NCBI GenBank assembly: GCA_947072265.1
Contig: CAMTHN010000036.1
Location: forward strand, 1 to 5,968
Direction: 5' to 3'
DNA from: an uncultured Clostridia bacterium
GTDB lineage: Bacteria > Bacillota > Clostridia > Oscillospirales > Ruminococcaceae
Length of the DNA: 5,968 nt
Part shown: positions 1 to 5,968 of the stretch, one piece after another
Position numbering within the stretch: position 1 is the first letter of the stretch
How the letters are laid out: every line of letters begins with the position of its first letter
Translations under genes and position numbers: made by a program
Notes under the pieces: model-generated
Databases searched by the model: none
The model's input: the letters and a program-made list of their open reading frames with translations, nothing else
Told to the model about the DNA's origin: nothing

Positions 1-23
1 ATATTAAATTAGTGCTCCATAAA

Positions 24-52
24 TTGACAAAAAAAAGTTATGAATGTAAAAT
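24..52 (+). promoter_or_regulatory. Sigma-A type promoter of the pth-mfd operon
   Basis: A perfect -35 hexamer TTGACA (24-29) is followed by a 17-bp spacer and a -10 hexamer TAAAAT (47-52), preceded by TG at 45-46, which is close to an extended -10 although it lacks the usual one-base gap. Transcription would start near position 59, giving a leader of about 34 nt before the TTG start of pth. The spacer begins with an A-tract that runs on from the last base of the -35 box (29-36, eight A). A second TATAAT (68-73) lies downstream but has no partner -35 at the right distance. The prediction rests on consensus and spacing only. Confidence 0.75.
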
Positions 53-75
53 AATTTTTATTATAAATATAATAT

Positions 76-82
76 GAAAGAG
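76..82 (+). promoter_or_regulatory. Weak Shine-Dalgarno of pth supporting the TTG start
   Basis: GAAAGAG (76-82) matches the AAGGAG consensus with one mismatch and lies 10 nt before the TTG at 93. In the pth frame a TGA stop sits at 75-77, and no ATG, GTG or TTG occurs between that stop and 93. TTG at 93 is therefore the only start that leaves the conserved N-terminal beta strand intact. Confidence 0.55.
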
Positions 83-92
83 TGTATTTAAA

Positions 93-683
93 TTGTTAAA
101 ATTATTTAAAAAAAGCAATATAGAATGGCTTATAATTGGTCTAGGAAATCCAGGAGCGTCTTATGAAAATACAAGACATAATGCGGGATTTAAAAGTATA
201 GATTATCTTGCGAAAAGGCTGGATATAAATATTAATAGGTTAAGGTTTAAAGGGATTATGGGAGAGGGTTGTTGTGAATCAAAAAAAGTTGTTCTTTTAA
301 AACCACAAACTTTTATGAATAATAGCGGAGAATCAATTATACAAGTGTTAAAATATTACAAACTTTCTACTGAACAGATGATAATATTATATGATGATAT
401 AACATTAGAGCCTGGAAATATAAAGATAAAAGGAAGAGGAAGTGCTGGGGGGCATAATGGAATATCTGATATTATAAACTATATAGATACTGATATTTTT
501 CCAAGAATAAAAATAGGTGTTGGAAAAAAACCGTATAAAGATATGGATCTAGCAGATTGGGTCTTGTCTAGATTTAAGTTGTGTGAGAATAAATTAATGG
601 AAAAAAGTTATATAAAAAGTGTAGATATGGTTTTTTCCATAGTTGAAAATGGTATTGATAAAGCTATGAATATTCATAATTGA
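93..683 (+). CDS. pth: Peptidyl-tRNA hydrolase (bacterial Pth1 family)
   Basis: This cytosolic enzyme cleaves the ester bond between peptide and tRNA in peptidyl-tRNAs that drop off ribosomes, returning the tRNA to use; it is normally essential. At 196 aa the protein has the usual family length and is complete. Visible motifs: the N-terminal strand with GLGNPG (16-21, Asn19); YENTRHNAGF (24-33) with the catalytic base His29; PQTFMNNSGES (71-81) with Asn76; the YDDITLEPG loop with Asp101, matching the Asp that orients the catalytic His; and GSAGGHNGI (116-124) with His121 and Asn122. These correspond to E. coli Asn10, His20, Asn68, Asp93, His113 and Asn114 by motif alignment. The start is TTG; an eleven-residue extension precedes the first conserved strand. 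The gene is first in an operon with mfd. In Bacillus the homologue is spoVC and a small gene (fin) separates it from mfd; here there is none. Confidence 0.97.
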   Translation: MLKLFKKSNIEWLIIGLGNPGASYENTRHNAGFKSIDYLAKRLDININRLRFKGIMGEGCCESKKVVLLKPQTFMNNSGESIIQVLKYYKLSTEQMIILYDDITLEPGNIKIKGRGSAGGHNGISDIINYIDTDIFPRIKIGVGKKPYKDMDLADWVLSRFKLCENKLMEKSYIKSVDMVFSIVENGIDKAMNIHN

Positions 684-704
684 TATATTTTTAATTCTAT
701 TAAT

Positions 705-709
705 GGAGG
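705..709 (+). promoter_or_regulatory. Strong Shine-Dalgarno of mfd
   Basis: GGAGG sits 7 nt before the ATG at 717, an optimal spacing. It lies in the 33-bp gap after the pth stop codon. That gap has no promoter or hairpin, which supports co-transcription of pth and mfd with independent translation initiation. Confidence 0.85.
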
Positions 710-716
710 ATAAATA

Positions 717-3700
717 ATGAATATTTTTAAATACGATATAGGTCAACAAACTCATTTTTCTGAAATTTTTAAAAATATAAATCAAAACAAGCTTCCTTCT
801 TTGGTTGTAGGGGCAAACCTTATTCATAAAGCTCATATTATATTTAATACTCTTTATTTAAATAGCGATAAAAATATATTGGTTGTTACATCTAGTGAAG
901 GAGAATCTTCAAGACTTGTATATGATATAAATTCTATGTTTGGAGATGAAAAAGCGTTCTTATTTCCTTCTAGAGAGATTGTATATCGAGATATTGGGGC
1001 TATTTCTTTAGAATATGATCATATAAGACTTAAAAGTTTGTGGGAGATTTGTCTGGGAAAGGGCAAAGTTTTTGTAGCATCAATAGATAGTGTGGTACAA
1101 AAGGTTATATCGCTAGATAGAATAAAAAATTGTAGTTTTGAGATATCAATTAAAAAGAATAAATATACTATGGAAGATATTATAAAAAAATTGGTGAAAA
1201 TAGGATATATAAATAGAGCACAGGTCGATGGTATAGGTCAGTTTAGTAAAAGAGGAGGTATATTAGATATATATTCTCCTTGTGATAAAAATCCAGTCAG
1301 AATAGAATTTTGGGGAGATGAAATAGATAGTATCGCTTATTTTGATCTAGACAGTCAGAGGAGAGAGGGTGTTATAGACTTCATAACCATTGTTCCTGCT
1401 AGAGAAAGTTTTGTATATGATAAAATTAAACTTATAAAAAAATTGGATAATTTTTTGTTCTCAATAAATAAATCTAATAATTATTTAGCAATAGAAAAAT
1501 TTGTAAATCAAGATATAGAACTAATAAATCAAGATATAAGTTTAAATCATATTGATAAATATATTCCTTTTATTGATGGATTCGGAAGTATATTTGATTA
1601 TTTTAATGAAGACTTAGTATTTATATTGGAATATGGAAAGATAAAAGAACGGTTTAAAAGCATAAATGCACAATATATAGAGGACTTAAAAATTCTTACA
1701 GATGAAAATCAAATATGTAGAGGATTTGAAGGGTATATACAAACTTTTGATATGTTAGATGAATCTTTAAAAAAATCTAATAGTATATATCTAGATAATT
1801 TTTTAAAAAGCTATAATAATATTAAATTTAAAGGAATTATAAATCTTAATTGTTTGGAGACATCTAGTTGGAGTGGTGACATTAAGGTGTTGTATGAGCA
1901 ACTAAAAGATTTTAAATTACAAGGATATACTGTAGTTGTTTTAGCTATAACAAAAAAGGCAGCAAAAAATTTAGTTTTAGATTTAGAAGATATGGGTATT
2001 AAATCTAGTTATTATTTAAAAGACAAGGAAATAATTTCTGGTGAAATATATATAAAAGAGGGATATTTGTCATCTGGGTTTGAATATCCTGATTGTAAAT
2101 TTTCGGTTATAACAAGTAAAAAAGAAGGAAAATTAATTTCTTCTAAAAAGTCTAAAAAAACTAAAGGAGAAGAGATAAAAAGTTTATCCGATTTACAACA
2201 GGGTGATATAGTTGTCCATGTTTCTCATGGGATTGGAATATTCGATGGAGTTAATAAAATAAAATTAGATGGGATTATAAAGGATTATATAAAATTAAAA
2301 TATGCGGGGGCAGATACCTTATATCTTCCTGTAACACAGCTAGATCTAGTTTCTAAATATATAGGACCAAAGGATGAAACCCGGATAAAATTAAATAGGT
2401 TGAATAGCGGAGAATGGAATAAGACAAGATCAAGAGTTAAACAAGCCGTAGATGATATGGCCAAAGAGCTTATAAAAATATATTCTGATAGGATAAAAAT
2501 AAAAGGGTTTGCTTTTTCAGAAGATTGTGAAATGCAGAGAGATTTTGAATCTCATTTTGAATATGAAGAAACAGATGACCAGCTAAGGTGCATAGAAGAG
2601 ATAAAAAAAGACATGGAAAGTATAAATCCTATGGATAGGGTTTTATGTGGAGATGTGGGTTTTGGAAAGACAGAAGTTTCTATTAGAGGGGCGTTTAAAG
2701 CTGTTTTAGATGGAAAACAGTGTGCTCTTTTATGCCCTACAACAATTTTGGCATGGCAACATTATAAAACTATAAAGAAAAGGATAGGAAATTTTCCTAT
2801 TAAAGTATCACTTTTATCTAGATTTAAAAATAAAAAAGAACAAAAACAAGTTTTAGAGAGTTTAGAATCAGGCGAGATAGATATAGTTATTGGAACTCAT
2901 AGACTTGTCCAAAAAGATGTTAAATTTAAAGATTTGGGACTGGCGATAATAGATGAAGAACAAAGATTTGGAGTTTTGCATAAAGAAAAGTTTAAAGAAT
3001 TTTTTATAGGAGTTGACCAATTAAGCCTTTCTGCAACTCCGATTCCTAGGACTTTAAATATGGCGATGTCGGGAATAAGAGATATGTCAATAATAGAGCA
3101 GGCTCCAAGAGATAGATTACCTATACAAACCTATGTTATGGAGCATAATATAGGCATAATAATAGATGCTATAAATAAAGAGATGAGGAGAGGGGGACAA
3201 GTTTTTTATATTCATAATAGGGTAGAAACTATAGATAGTATTGCAAATAGTTTGATAGAACAAGTTCCTGATTGTCGTATAGGAATTGCTCACGGAAGAA
3301 TGGGAGAGGATGACCTAGCCAAAGTTTGGAGAGGACTTATTGATAAAGAAATAGATGTATTAGTCTGTACAACTATTATAGAAACAGGTGTTGATATAGC
3401 AAATTGTAATACATTAATAATCGAAGATGCAGATAGAATGGGATTGTCACAACTTTATCAACTTAGAGGAAGGGTTGGAAGGTCGAATAGAAGAGCATAT
3501 GCATATTTCACATTTTCTGAGGGAAAGGAACTATCTGATATAGCTTCTAAAAGGCTTTCTGCTATAAAAGAATTTACACAGTTTGGTTCGGGACATAAAA
3601 TTGCTTTAAGAGATTTAGAGATACGGGGTGCAGGAAATATGCTAGGTTCAAAACAGCATGGACATATGGAAGATGTTGGGTATGATATGTACTTAAAACT

Positions 3701-4187
3701 TCTTTCGGATGCTATAAAAGAACAAAAAGGAGAAAAGAAAGATATAGCAACTACAGAATGTTTGATAGATGTTAGAATAGATGCATATATTCCAGATAAT
3801 TATATTCAAAATTTGGCACAAAGATTGGATATTTATAGAAAGATAGCGGGTATAAAAAGTTTAGAAGATAGTCAAGATATATTAGATGAGATGATAGACA
3901 GATTTGGGAATATCCCAAAATGTGTTGAAGGTTTAGTGGATATTGCACTTTTAAGGAATACAGCAGCTAAGTTTGGATTTAAAGAAATAAGTCAACAAGG
4001 TGAAAAATTGATATTTTCAACAAATGGCTTAGATATAGATATAGTCGGGGTTTTAACAAAATCACTTAGAGGAAGAGTTTTAGTTAATGCTGGAAAAAAT
4101 CCCTATATAATAATTAAGATTATTAAAGGAGGAAAATCAGCAGATGTTATTAGAGAGGTTGTTGGTATACTTTTAAACATAGAATAA
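717..4187 (+). CDS. mfd: Transcription-repair coupling factor Mfd
   Basis: Mfd is an ATP-driven DNA translocase that pushes stalled RNA polymerase off the template and recruits UvrA for strand-specific excision repair. At 1156 aa it is full length (E. coli 1148). Domains in order: a UvrB-like N-terminal module (about 1-330) whose Walker A equivalent, VVGANLIHKA at 30-39, is degenerate as is normal in Mfd, and whose D2 UvrA-contact segment retains QFSKRGGILDIY (175-186); a divergent middle linker ending in a lysine-rich stretch; the CarD-like RNA-polymerase interaction domain (from Asp492, HVSHGIGIFDG then YAGADTLYLPV); a RecG-type SF2 motor with Walker A GDVGFGKT (645-652), DEEQ (746-749), SATP (772-775), HNRVE (833-837), TTIIETGVDI (885-894), QLRGRVGR (915-922) and the TRG-region RGAGNMLG (970-977); and the autoinhibitory C-terminal domain (from about 1016). 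It ends with tandem TAA stops (4185-4190). No key residue appears lost. Confidence 0.98.
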   Translation: MNIFKYDIGQQTHFSEIFKNINQNKLPSLVVGANLIHKAHIIFNTLYLNSDKNILVVTSSEGESSRLVYDINSMFGDEKAFLFPSREIVYRDIGAISLEYDHIRLKSLWEICLGKGKVFVASIDSVVQKVISLDRIKNCSFEISIKKNKYTMEDIIKKLVKIGYINRAQVDGIGQFSKRGGILDIYSPCDKNPVRIEFWGDEIDSIAYFDLDSQRREGVIDFITIVPARESFVYDKIKLIKKLDNFLFSINKSNNYLAIEKFVNQDIELINQDISLNHIDKYIPFIDGFGSIFDYFNEDLVFILEYGKIKERFKSINAQYIEDLKILTDENQICRGFEGYIQTFDMLDESLKKSNSIYLDNFLKSYNNIKFKGIINLNCLETSSWSGDIKVLYEQLKDFKLQGYTVVVLAITKKAAKNLVLDLEDMGIKSSYYLKDKEIISGEIYIKEGYLSSGFEYPDCKFSVITSKKEGKLISSKKSKKTKGEEIKSLSDLQQGDIVVHVSHGIGIFDGVNKIKLDGIIKDYIKLKYAGADTLYLPVTQLDLVSKYIGPKDETRIKLNRLNSGEWNKTRSRVKQAVDDMAKELIKIYSDRIKIKGFAFSEDCEMQRDFESHFEYEETDDQLRCIEEIKKDMESINPMDRVLCGDVGFGKTEVSIRGAFKAVLDGKQCALLCPTTILAWQHYKTIKKRIGNFPIKVSLLSRFKNKKEQKQVLESLESGEIDIVIGTHRLVQKDVKFKDLGLAIIDEEQRFGVLHKEKFKEFFIGVDQLSLSATPIPRTLNMAMSGIRDMSIIEQAPRDRLPIQTYVMEHNIGIIIDAINKEMRRGGQVFYIHNRVETIDSIANSLIEQVPDCRIGIAHGRMGEDDLAKVWRGLIDKEIDVLVCTTIIETGVDIANCNTLIIEDADRMGLSQLYQLRGRVGRSNRRAYAYFTFSEGKELSDIASKRLSAIKEFTQFGSGHKIALRDLEIRGAGNMLGSKQHGHMEDVGYDMYLKLLSDAIKEQKGEKKDIATTECLIDVRIDAYIPDNYIQNLAQRLDIYRKIAGIKSLEDSQDILDEMIDRFGNIPKCVEGLVDIALLRNTAAKFGFKEISQQGEKLIFSTNGLDIDIVGVLTKSLRGRVLVNAGKNPYIIIKIIKGGKSADVIREVVGILLNIE

Positions 4188-4213
4188 TAAAAAAACTATT
4201 TTATATACAATTG

Positions 4214-4246
4214 TTGACAAATTATTTTCTTATTTAAATATATAAT
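4214..4246 (+). promoter_or_regulatory. Candidate promoter of the SLOG gene, long spacer
   Basis: A perfect TTGACA (4214-4219) is followed by TATAAT (4241-4246), but the spacer is 21 bp, well above the 17 bp optimum. A shifted -10, TATATA (4239-4244), gives 19 bp. If used, transcription would begin near 4253 and leave an unusually long, AT-rich 5' leader of about 185 nt before the SLOG ATG, containing most of repeat copy 1 and all of copy 2. No GC-rich terminator hairpin separates mfd from this site, so read-through from mfd is also possible. Confidence 0.4.
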
Positions 4247-4247
4247 G

Positions 4248-4279
4248 ATGTTATAAAATATAATATTTTAAAGCAATAT
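4248..4279 (+). repeat. 32-bp direct repeat, copy 1, with palindromic core
   Basis: This segment matches 4382-4413 at 29 of 32 bases; the differences are at 4253 (A/T), 4272 (A/T) and 4274 (C/G). The identical centre contains the palindrome AAAATAT-A-ATATTTT (4255-4269), which also holds a TATAAT hexamer (4259-4264). With one gap, similarity extends leftward to about 4239, overlapping the candidate -10 region. AT bias makes short matches cheap, but a 29/32 match within 134 bp is longer than chance would readily give. The function is unknown: operator pair, duplicated promoter element or remnant of a small insertion. Confidence 0.7.
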
Positions 4280-4381
4280 GTATAAAGTTTAGATAAAAAG
4301 ATAGATTTTTATTAATTTAACAATAAGCTTTATGTATAAATTATTTATATACATTATAGAGATAAATTTAGTATATATTAT

Positions 4382-4413
4382 ATGTTTTAAAATATAATAT
4401 TTTAATGGAATAT
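4382..4413 (+). repeat. 32-bp direct repeat, copy 2, adjacent to SLOG ribosome binding site
   Basis: This is the second copy of the element at 4248-4279, offset by exactly 134 bp. Its palindromic core is slightly longer, TTAAAATAT-A-ATATTTTAA (4387-4405). The copy ends 8 nt before the AAGGAG that serves the SLOG gene, so anything binding here as DNA or folding here as RNA could affect expression of that gene. The 102 bp between the copies hold no ORF. They do contain a second short exact repeat, TATGTATAAA, at 4331-4340, whose other copy (4277-4286) straddles the end of copy 1. Confidence 0.7.
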
Positions 4414-4421
4414 ATTTATAA

Positions 4422-4427
4422 AAGGAG
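4422..4427 (+). promoter_or_regulatory. Shine-Dalgarno of the SLOG gene, long spacing
   Basis: AAGGAG is a perfect match but stands 12 nt from the ATG at 4440, longer than the usual 5-9 nt. No other ATG, GTG or TTG lies in frame between it and 4440; an in-frame ATT at 4428 is too close to the Shine-Dalgarno to be plausible. Confidence 0.7.
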
Positions 4428-4439
4428 ATTGAATTTATT

Positions 4440-4934
4440 ATGGTTAAATCTTGTTCTTTCACTGGTCATAGACCATCTAAATTAAGCTTTGGATATGATG
4501 AAGAAAATATTAAGTGTTTGAATTTAAAAAAAAATTTGCGAAAAAATATAGTTTCATTAATATTAGATGGTTTTAATGTTTTTTATACGGGAATGGCATT
4601 GGGATCGGATCTGTGGTGTGCAGATATAGTTTTAGATTTAAAGAAAATATATCCTGATATTAAACTGATCTGTGTTATACCTTGTGAGAGCCAGGCGGAT
4701 AGATGGTCGCCATATCATAGAGATAAATATTTTAGCATAATTCAAAAGAGTGATGAAGTAGTGTATATTAGTAATAGCTATACTAAATCTTGTATGGCAA
4801 AGAGAAATATCTATTTGGTGGATAAAGCTATGACTGTTTTAGGAGTGTATAATGGACATAAAGGCGGGACAAAATTCACATTAGATTATGCAAATAAAAA
4901 GCAAAAAGAAATAATATTAATATCAGAAATATAA
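4440..4934 (+). CDS. SLOG-superfamily protein, DUF1273/YpsA-like, function unknown
   Basis: The 164-aa soluble protein has a Rossmann-like fold signature of the SLOG superfamily, which includes YpsA, DprA and LOG-type nucleotide-binding proteins. Visible signature: FTGHRPSKL at 7-15 (first strand and nucleotide-binding loop), YTGMALGSDLWCAD at 49-62 (second glycine-rich loop with the typical GSD), a third strand ICVIPCESQADRW (77-89), SDEVVYIS (104-111), then CMAKRN (118-123) and the terminal GGTKFTLDYA (142-151). The length is typical for the family. B. subtilis YpsA has been linked to cell division and stress tolerance, but the ligand and reaction are unsettled, so I assign no function. There is no signal peptide or membrane segment. 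It lies 252 bp after mfd, probably with its own promoter, and converges on spoIID with a 6-bp gap. A run of nine A at codons 29-32 is a possible slippage site. Homologues also occur in phages and mobile elements, but composition here matches the neighbours. Confidence 0.85.
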   Translation: MVKSCSFTGHRPSKLSFGYDEENIKCLNLKKNLRKNIVSLILDGFNVFYTGMALGSDLWCADIVLDLKKIYPDIKLICVIPCESQADRWSPYHRDKYFSIIQKSDEVVYISNSYTKSCMAKRNIYLVDKAMTVLGVYNGHKGGTKFTLDYANKKQKEIILISEI

Positions 4935-4940
4935 ATATTA

Positions 4941-5945
4941 TTATTTTAATATATCTTTTATTTTAATATCGGAATAGTAATGGTTTAAAATTTCTGTATA
5001 GGACAATCCTTTTTTTGCCATCTGATTTGCACCATATTGGCTCATACCAACTCCATGACCAAATCCTTTTGTCTCAAATTCAAAAGAATTATTTTTATAT
5101 ACGATAGCAAAAGATGATGATTTTAAAGAAAATATTGATCTTATCTTTGATCCGTTTAAAGTTTGGTCGCCAACTTTAATATCTATTGTATACCCTGAAG
5201 GTGAAATGTTTTGATTAGAAAACCATAAATTTTTATCTTCAGAAAGTTGTATATCAGGAAATTGTTTTTTTAAAATAGAATCAACTTCTTCTACAGAAAA
5301 AGATTTTGATGATTTGTTTAACGAAACCTCTAAATCGAGAGGGCTAGATACTGGTATTAAATAGGGAACATCCTTTCCCCAGATATTTTTGGCGGATTCT
5401 GTTATACCAGAAGAGTTTGAATGATAAGCTGCAATGATTGGCTTATCTTGATATGTTATTACCTTCCCGAGGGTTTCATCGACTGCTTTTAAAATTTTTT
5501 TATTATACTCTTTAAAGTTTTCTTTATATAAAATTTTAGCCTCATCTTCTGAAACAAAGGATTGATGGGACGATGGATTTGTAGAAATAATCGCACCTTT
5601 TAGTTTAGGGGATGGAGATTTTAAATAGGTGTCTATACTAGAGATTAGGTATGTATAAGCGGCAACAGATTGGGCTTTTATAGCTTCTTCTTCAAAGTTC
5701 GCAGGGATTTCTCCGCGAATAACACCGGCTATATAGTCTTTTATTTTTATGTCAAAAACTGTATCTGTTTTATAATCTAAAACTTTTATTTTTTCAAATT
5801 TTTTAACTGATATTTTATCTTTTGGTGATGAAATTTGGTCTATTTGATTTATTTCTTTTTTATTAGATTCTTTTTTTAATGAAAATATTGGTAATATAAT
5901 AATTATAGAAATAAATATCATTATTATTAAAATATTCTTTTTCAA
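4941..5945 (-). CDS. spoIID: Stage II sporulation protein D, lytic transglycosylase
   Basis: SpoIID acts in the mother-cell membrane with SpoIIM and SpoIIP, cleaving glycan strands during septal thinning and forespore engulfment. The 334-aa protein (B. subtilis 343) has a short N-terminus, one membrane anchor (about 4-22, nearly all Ile/Leu/Phe) and a polar linker rich in Lys and Ser to about 50. The catalytic domain then shows GEIPANFEEEAIKAQSVAA (78-96) with the expected catalytic Glu79, YHSNSSGITESAKNIWG (174-190) and the C-terminal GFGHGVGMSQYGA (294-306). Where many relatives read AARTY it has AAYTY (95-99). It contains no cysteine, so the zinc site seen in the clostridial structure cannot form as described; B. 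subtilis SpoIID also lacks it. TTG start: the frame has a TAG stop just upstream (5961-5963), and an SD precedes it. Sigma-E control is expected from the family, but the promoter is outside the window. Confidence 0.96.
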   Translation of the reverse strand: MKKNILIIMIFISIIIILPIFSLKKESNKKEINQIDQISSPKDKISVKKFEKIKVLDYKTDTVFDIKIKDYIAGVIRGEIPANFEEEAIKAQSVAAYTYLISSIDTYLKSPSPKLKGAIISTNPSSHQSFVSEDEAKILYKENFKEYNKKILKAVDETLGKVITYQDKPIIAAYHSNSSGITESAKNIWGKDVPYLIPVSSPLDLEVSLNKSSKSFSVEEVDSILKKQFPDIQLSEDKNLWFSNQNISPSGYTIDIKVGDQTLNGSKIRSIFSLKSSSFAIVYKNNSFEFETKGFGHGVGMSQYGANQMAKKGLSYTEILNHYYSDIKIKDILK

Positions 5946-5953
5946 TTTTAAAT

Positions 5954-5960
5954 CATCCTT
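5954..5960 (-). promoter_or_regulatory. Shine-Dalgarno of spoIID supporting the TTG start
   Basis: On the minus strand AAGGATG (read 5960 to 5954) precedes the TTG (5945-5943); the AAGGA core ends 10 nt before it. The next in-frame ATG is codon 9, inside the membrane anchor; it has no comparable Shine-Dalgarno and would cut off the two lysines that open the anchor. TTG is the better start. Confidence 0.7.
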
Positions 5961-5968
5961 CTATACAT

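Noticed and set aside
30..39. Loss of the Walker A motif in the N-terminal module of Mfd (residue positions of the protein, DNA about 804-833), seen at first as a defect
   Set aside because: A degenerate nucleotide-binding site in the UvrB-like module is the normal state of Mfd; the motor Walker A at residues 645-652 is intact.
74..91. Five-codon upstream ORF (ATG AAA GAG TGT ATT TAA) ending just before the pth TTG, which could have been a leader peptide
   Set aside because: No Shine-Dalgarno precedes it, its own bases form the pth Shine-Dalgarno, and so short an ORF is expected by chance. It lacks the repeated codons of an attenuator.
594..836. Minus-strand open reading frame of 80 codons across the pth-mfd junction
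   Set aside because: It overlaps the conserved C-terminus of pth and the N-terminus of mfd, has no recognisable motif or upstream ribosome binding site, and has the low-complexity composition expected of an AT-rich shadow frame.
4335..4349. Palindrome TATAAAT-T-ATTTATA in the 102-bp stretch between the direct repeats
   Set aside because: In DNA of about 90% AT, roughly one 7+1+7 palindrome is expected in a spacer of this size. Unlike the repeat cores it is not duplicated.
4188..4439. Riboswitch, T-box or small structured RNA in the mfd-SLOG spacer
   Set aside because: The spacer has almost no G or C, no conserved aptamer motif I recognise and no GC-containing stems. A long unstructured leader or a repeat region fits better.
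4935..4952. Possible bidirectional terminator, ATATTA / TAATAT stem with a 6-nt loop between SLOG and spoIID
   Set aside because: The stem is only six A-U pairs with no following pure T-run. It is too weak to call a terminator, and such stems are common by chance in this composition.

Overview
The window reads as ordinary chromosomal DNA from a low-GC, endospore-forming member of the Clostridia. By eye it is about 30% GC overall and much more AT-rich between genes. Arginine is mostly AGA/AGG, isoleucine is often ATA, ribosome binding sites are AGGAG-like, and a stage II sporulation gene is present. The SLOG/DUF1273 protein, which begins with an FTGHRP motif, is also of a type common in Clostridia. 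I cannot place genus or family. There is no phage, plasmid, CRISPR, tRNA, rRNA or insertion-sequence signature.

Positions 1-92 hold a good housekeeping (sigma-A type) promoter and a short leader. Positions 93-4187 hold a two-gene operon: pth (peptidyl-tRNA hydrolase, TTG start), then after 33 bp and a strong Shine-Dalgarno, a complete mfd (transcription-repair coupling factor, 1156 aa). Positions 4188-4439 are a very AT-rich 252-bp spacer with a weaker candidate promoter and a 32-bp direct repeat in two copies (29 of 32 bases identical), each with a palindromic core; the second copy ends just before the next ribosome binding site. Positions 4440-4934 encode a 164-aa SLOG-superfamily (YpsA/DUF1273-like) protein of unknown role. 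Only 6 bp downstream, on the opposite strand, lies spoIID (4941-5945, TTG start), a membrane-anchored peptidoglycan lytic transglycosylase needed for engulfment. Its promoter lies beyond the right edge.

Pth recycles peptidyl-tRNAs released by stalled ribosomes, and Mfd clears stalled RNA polymerase and recruits UvrA to template-strand lesions. The pth-mfd pairing is an old and widespread Firmicutes arrangement. Here the usual follow-on genes of that neighbourhood (a PrsA-type foldase in clostridia, spoVT) are replaced by the SLOG gene and a convergent spoIID. I see no clearly novel multi-gene system. The items most worth a second look are the repeated palindromic element in front of the SLOG gene, the SLOG gene itself with its in-phase A9 tract, and the cysteine-free SpoIID.
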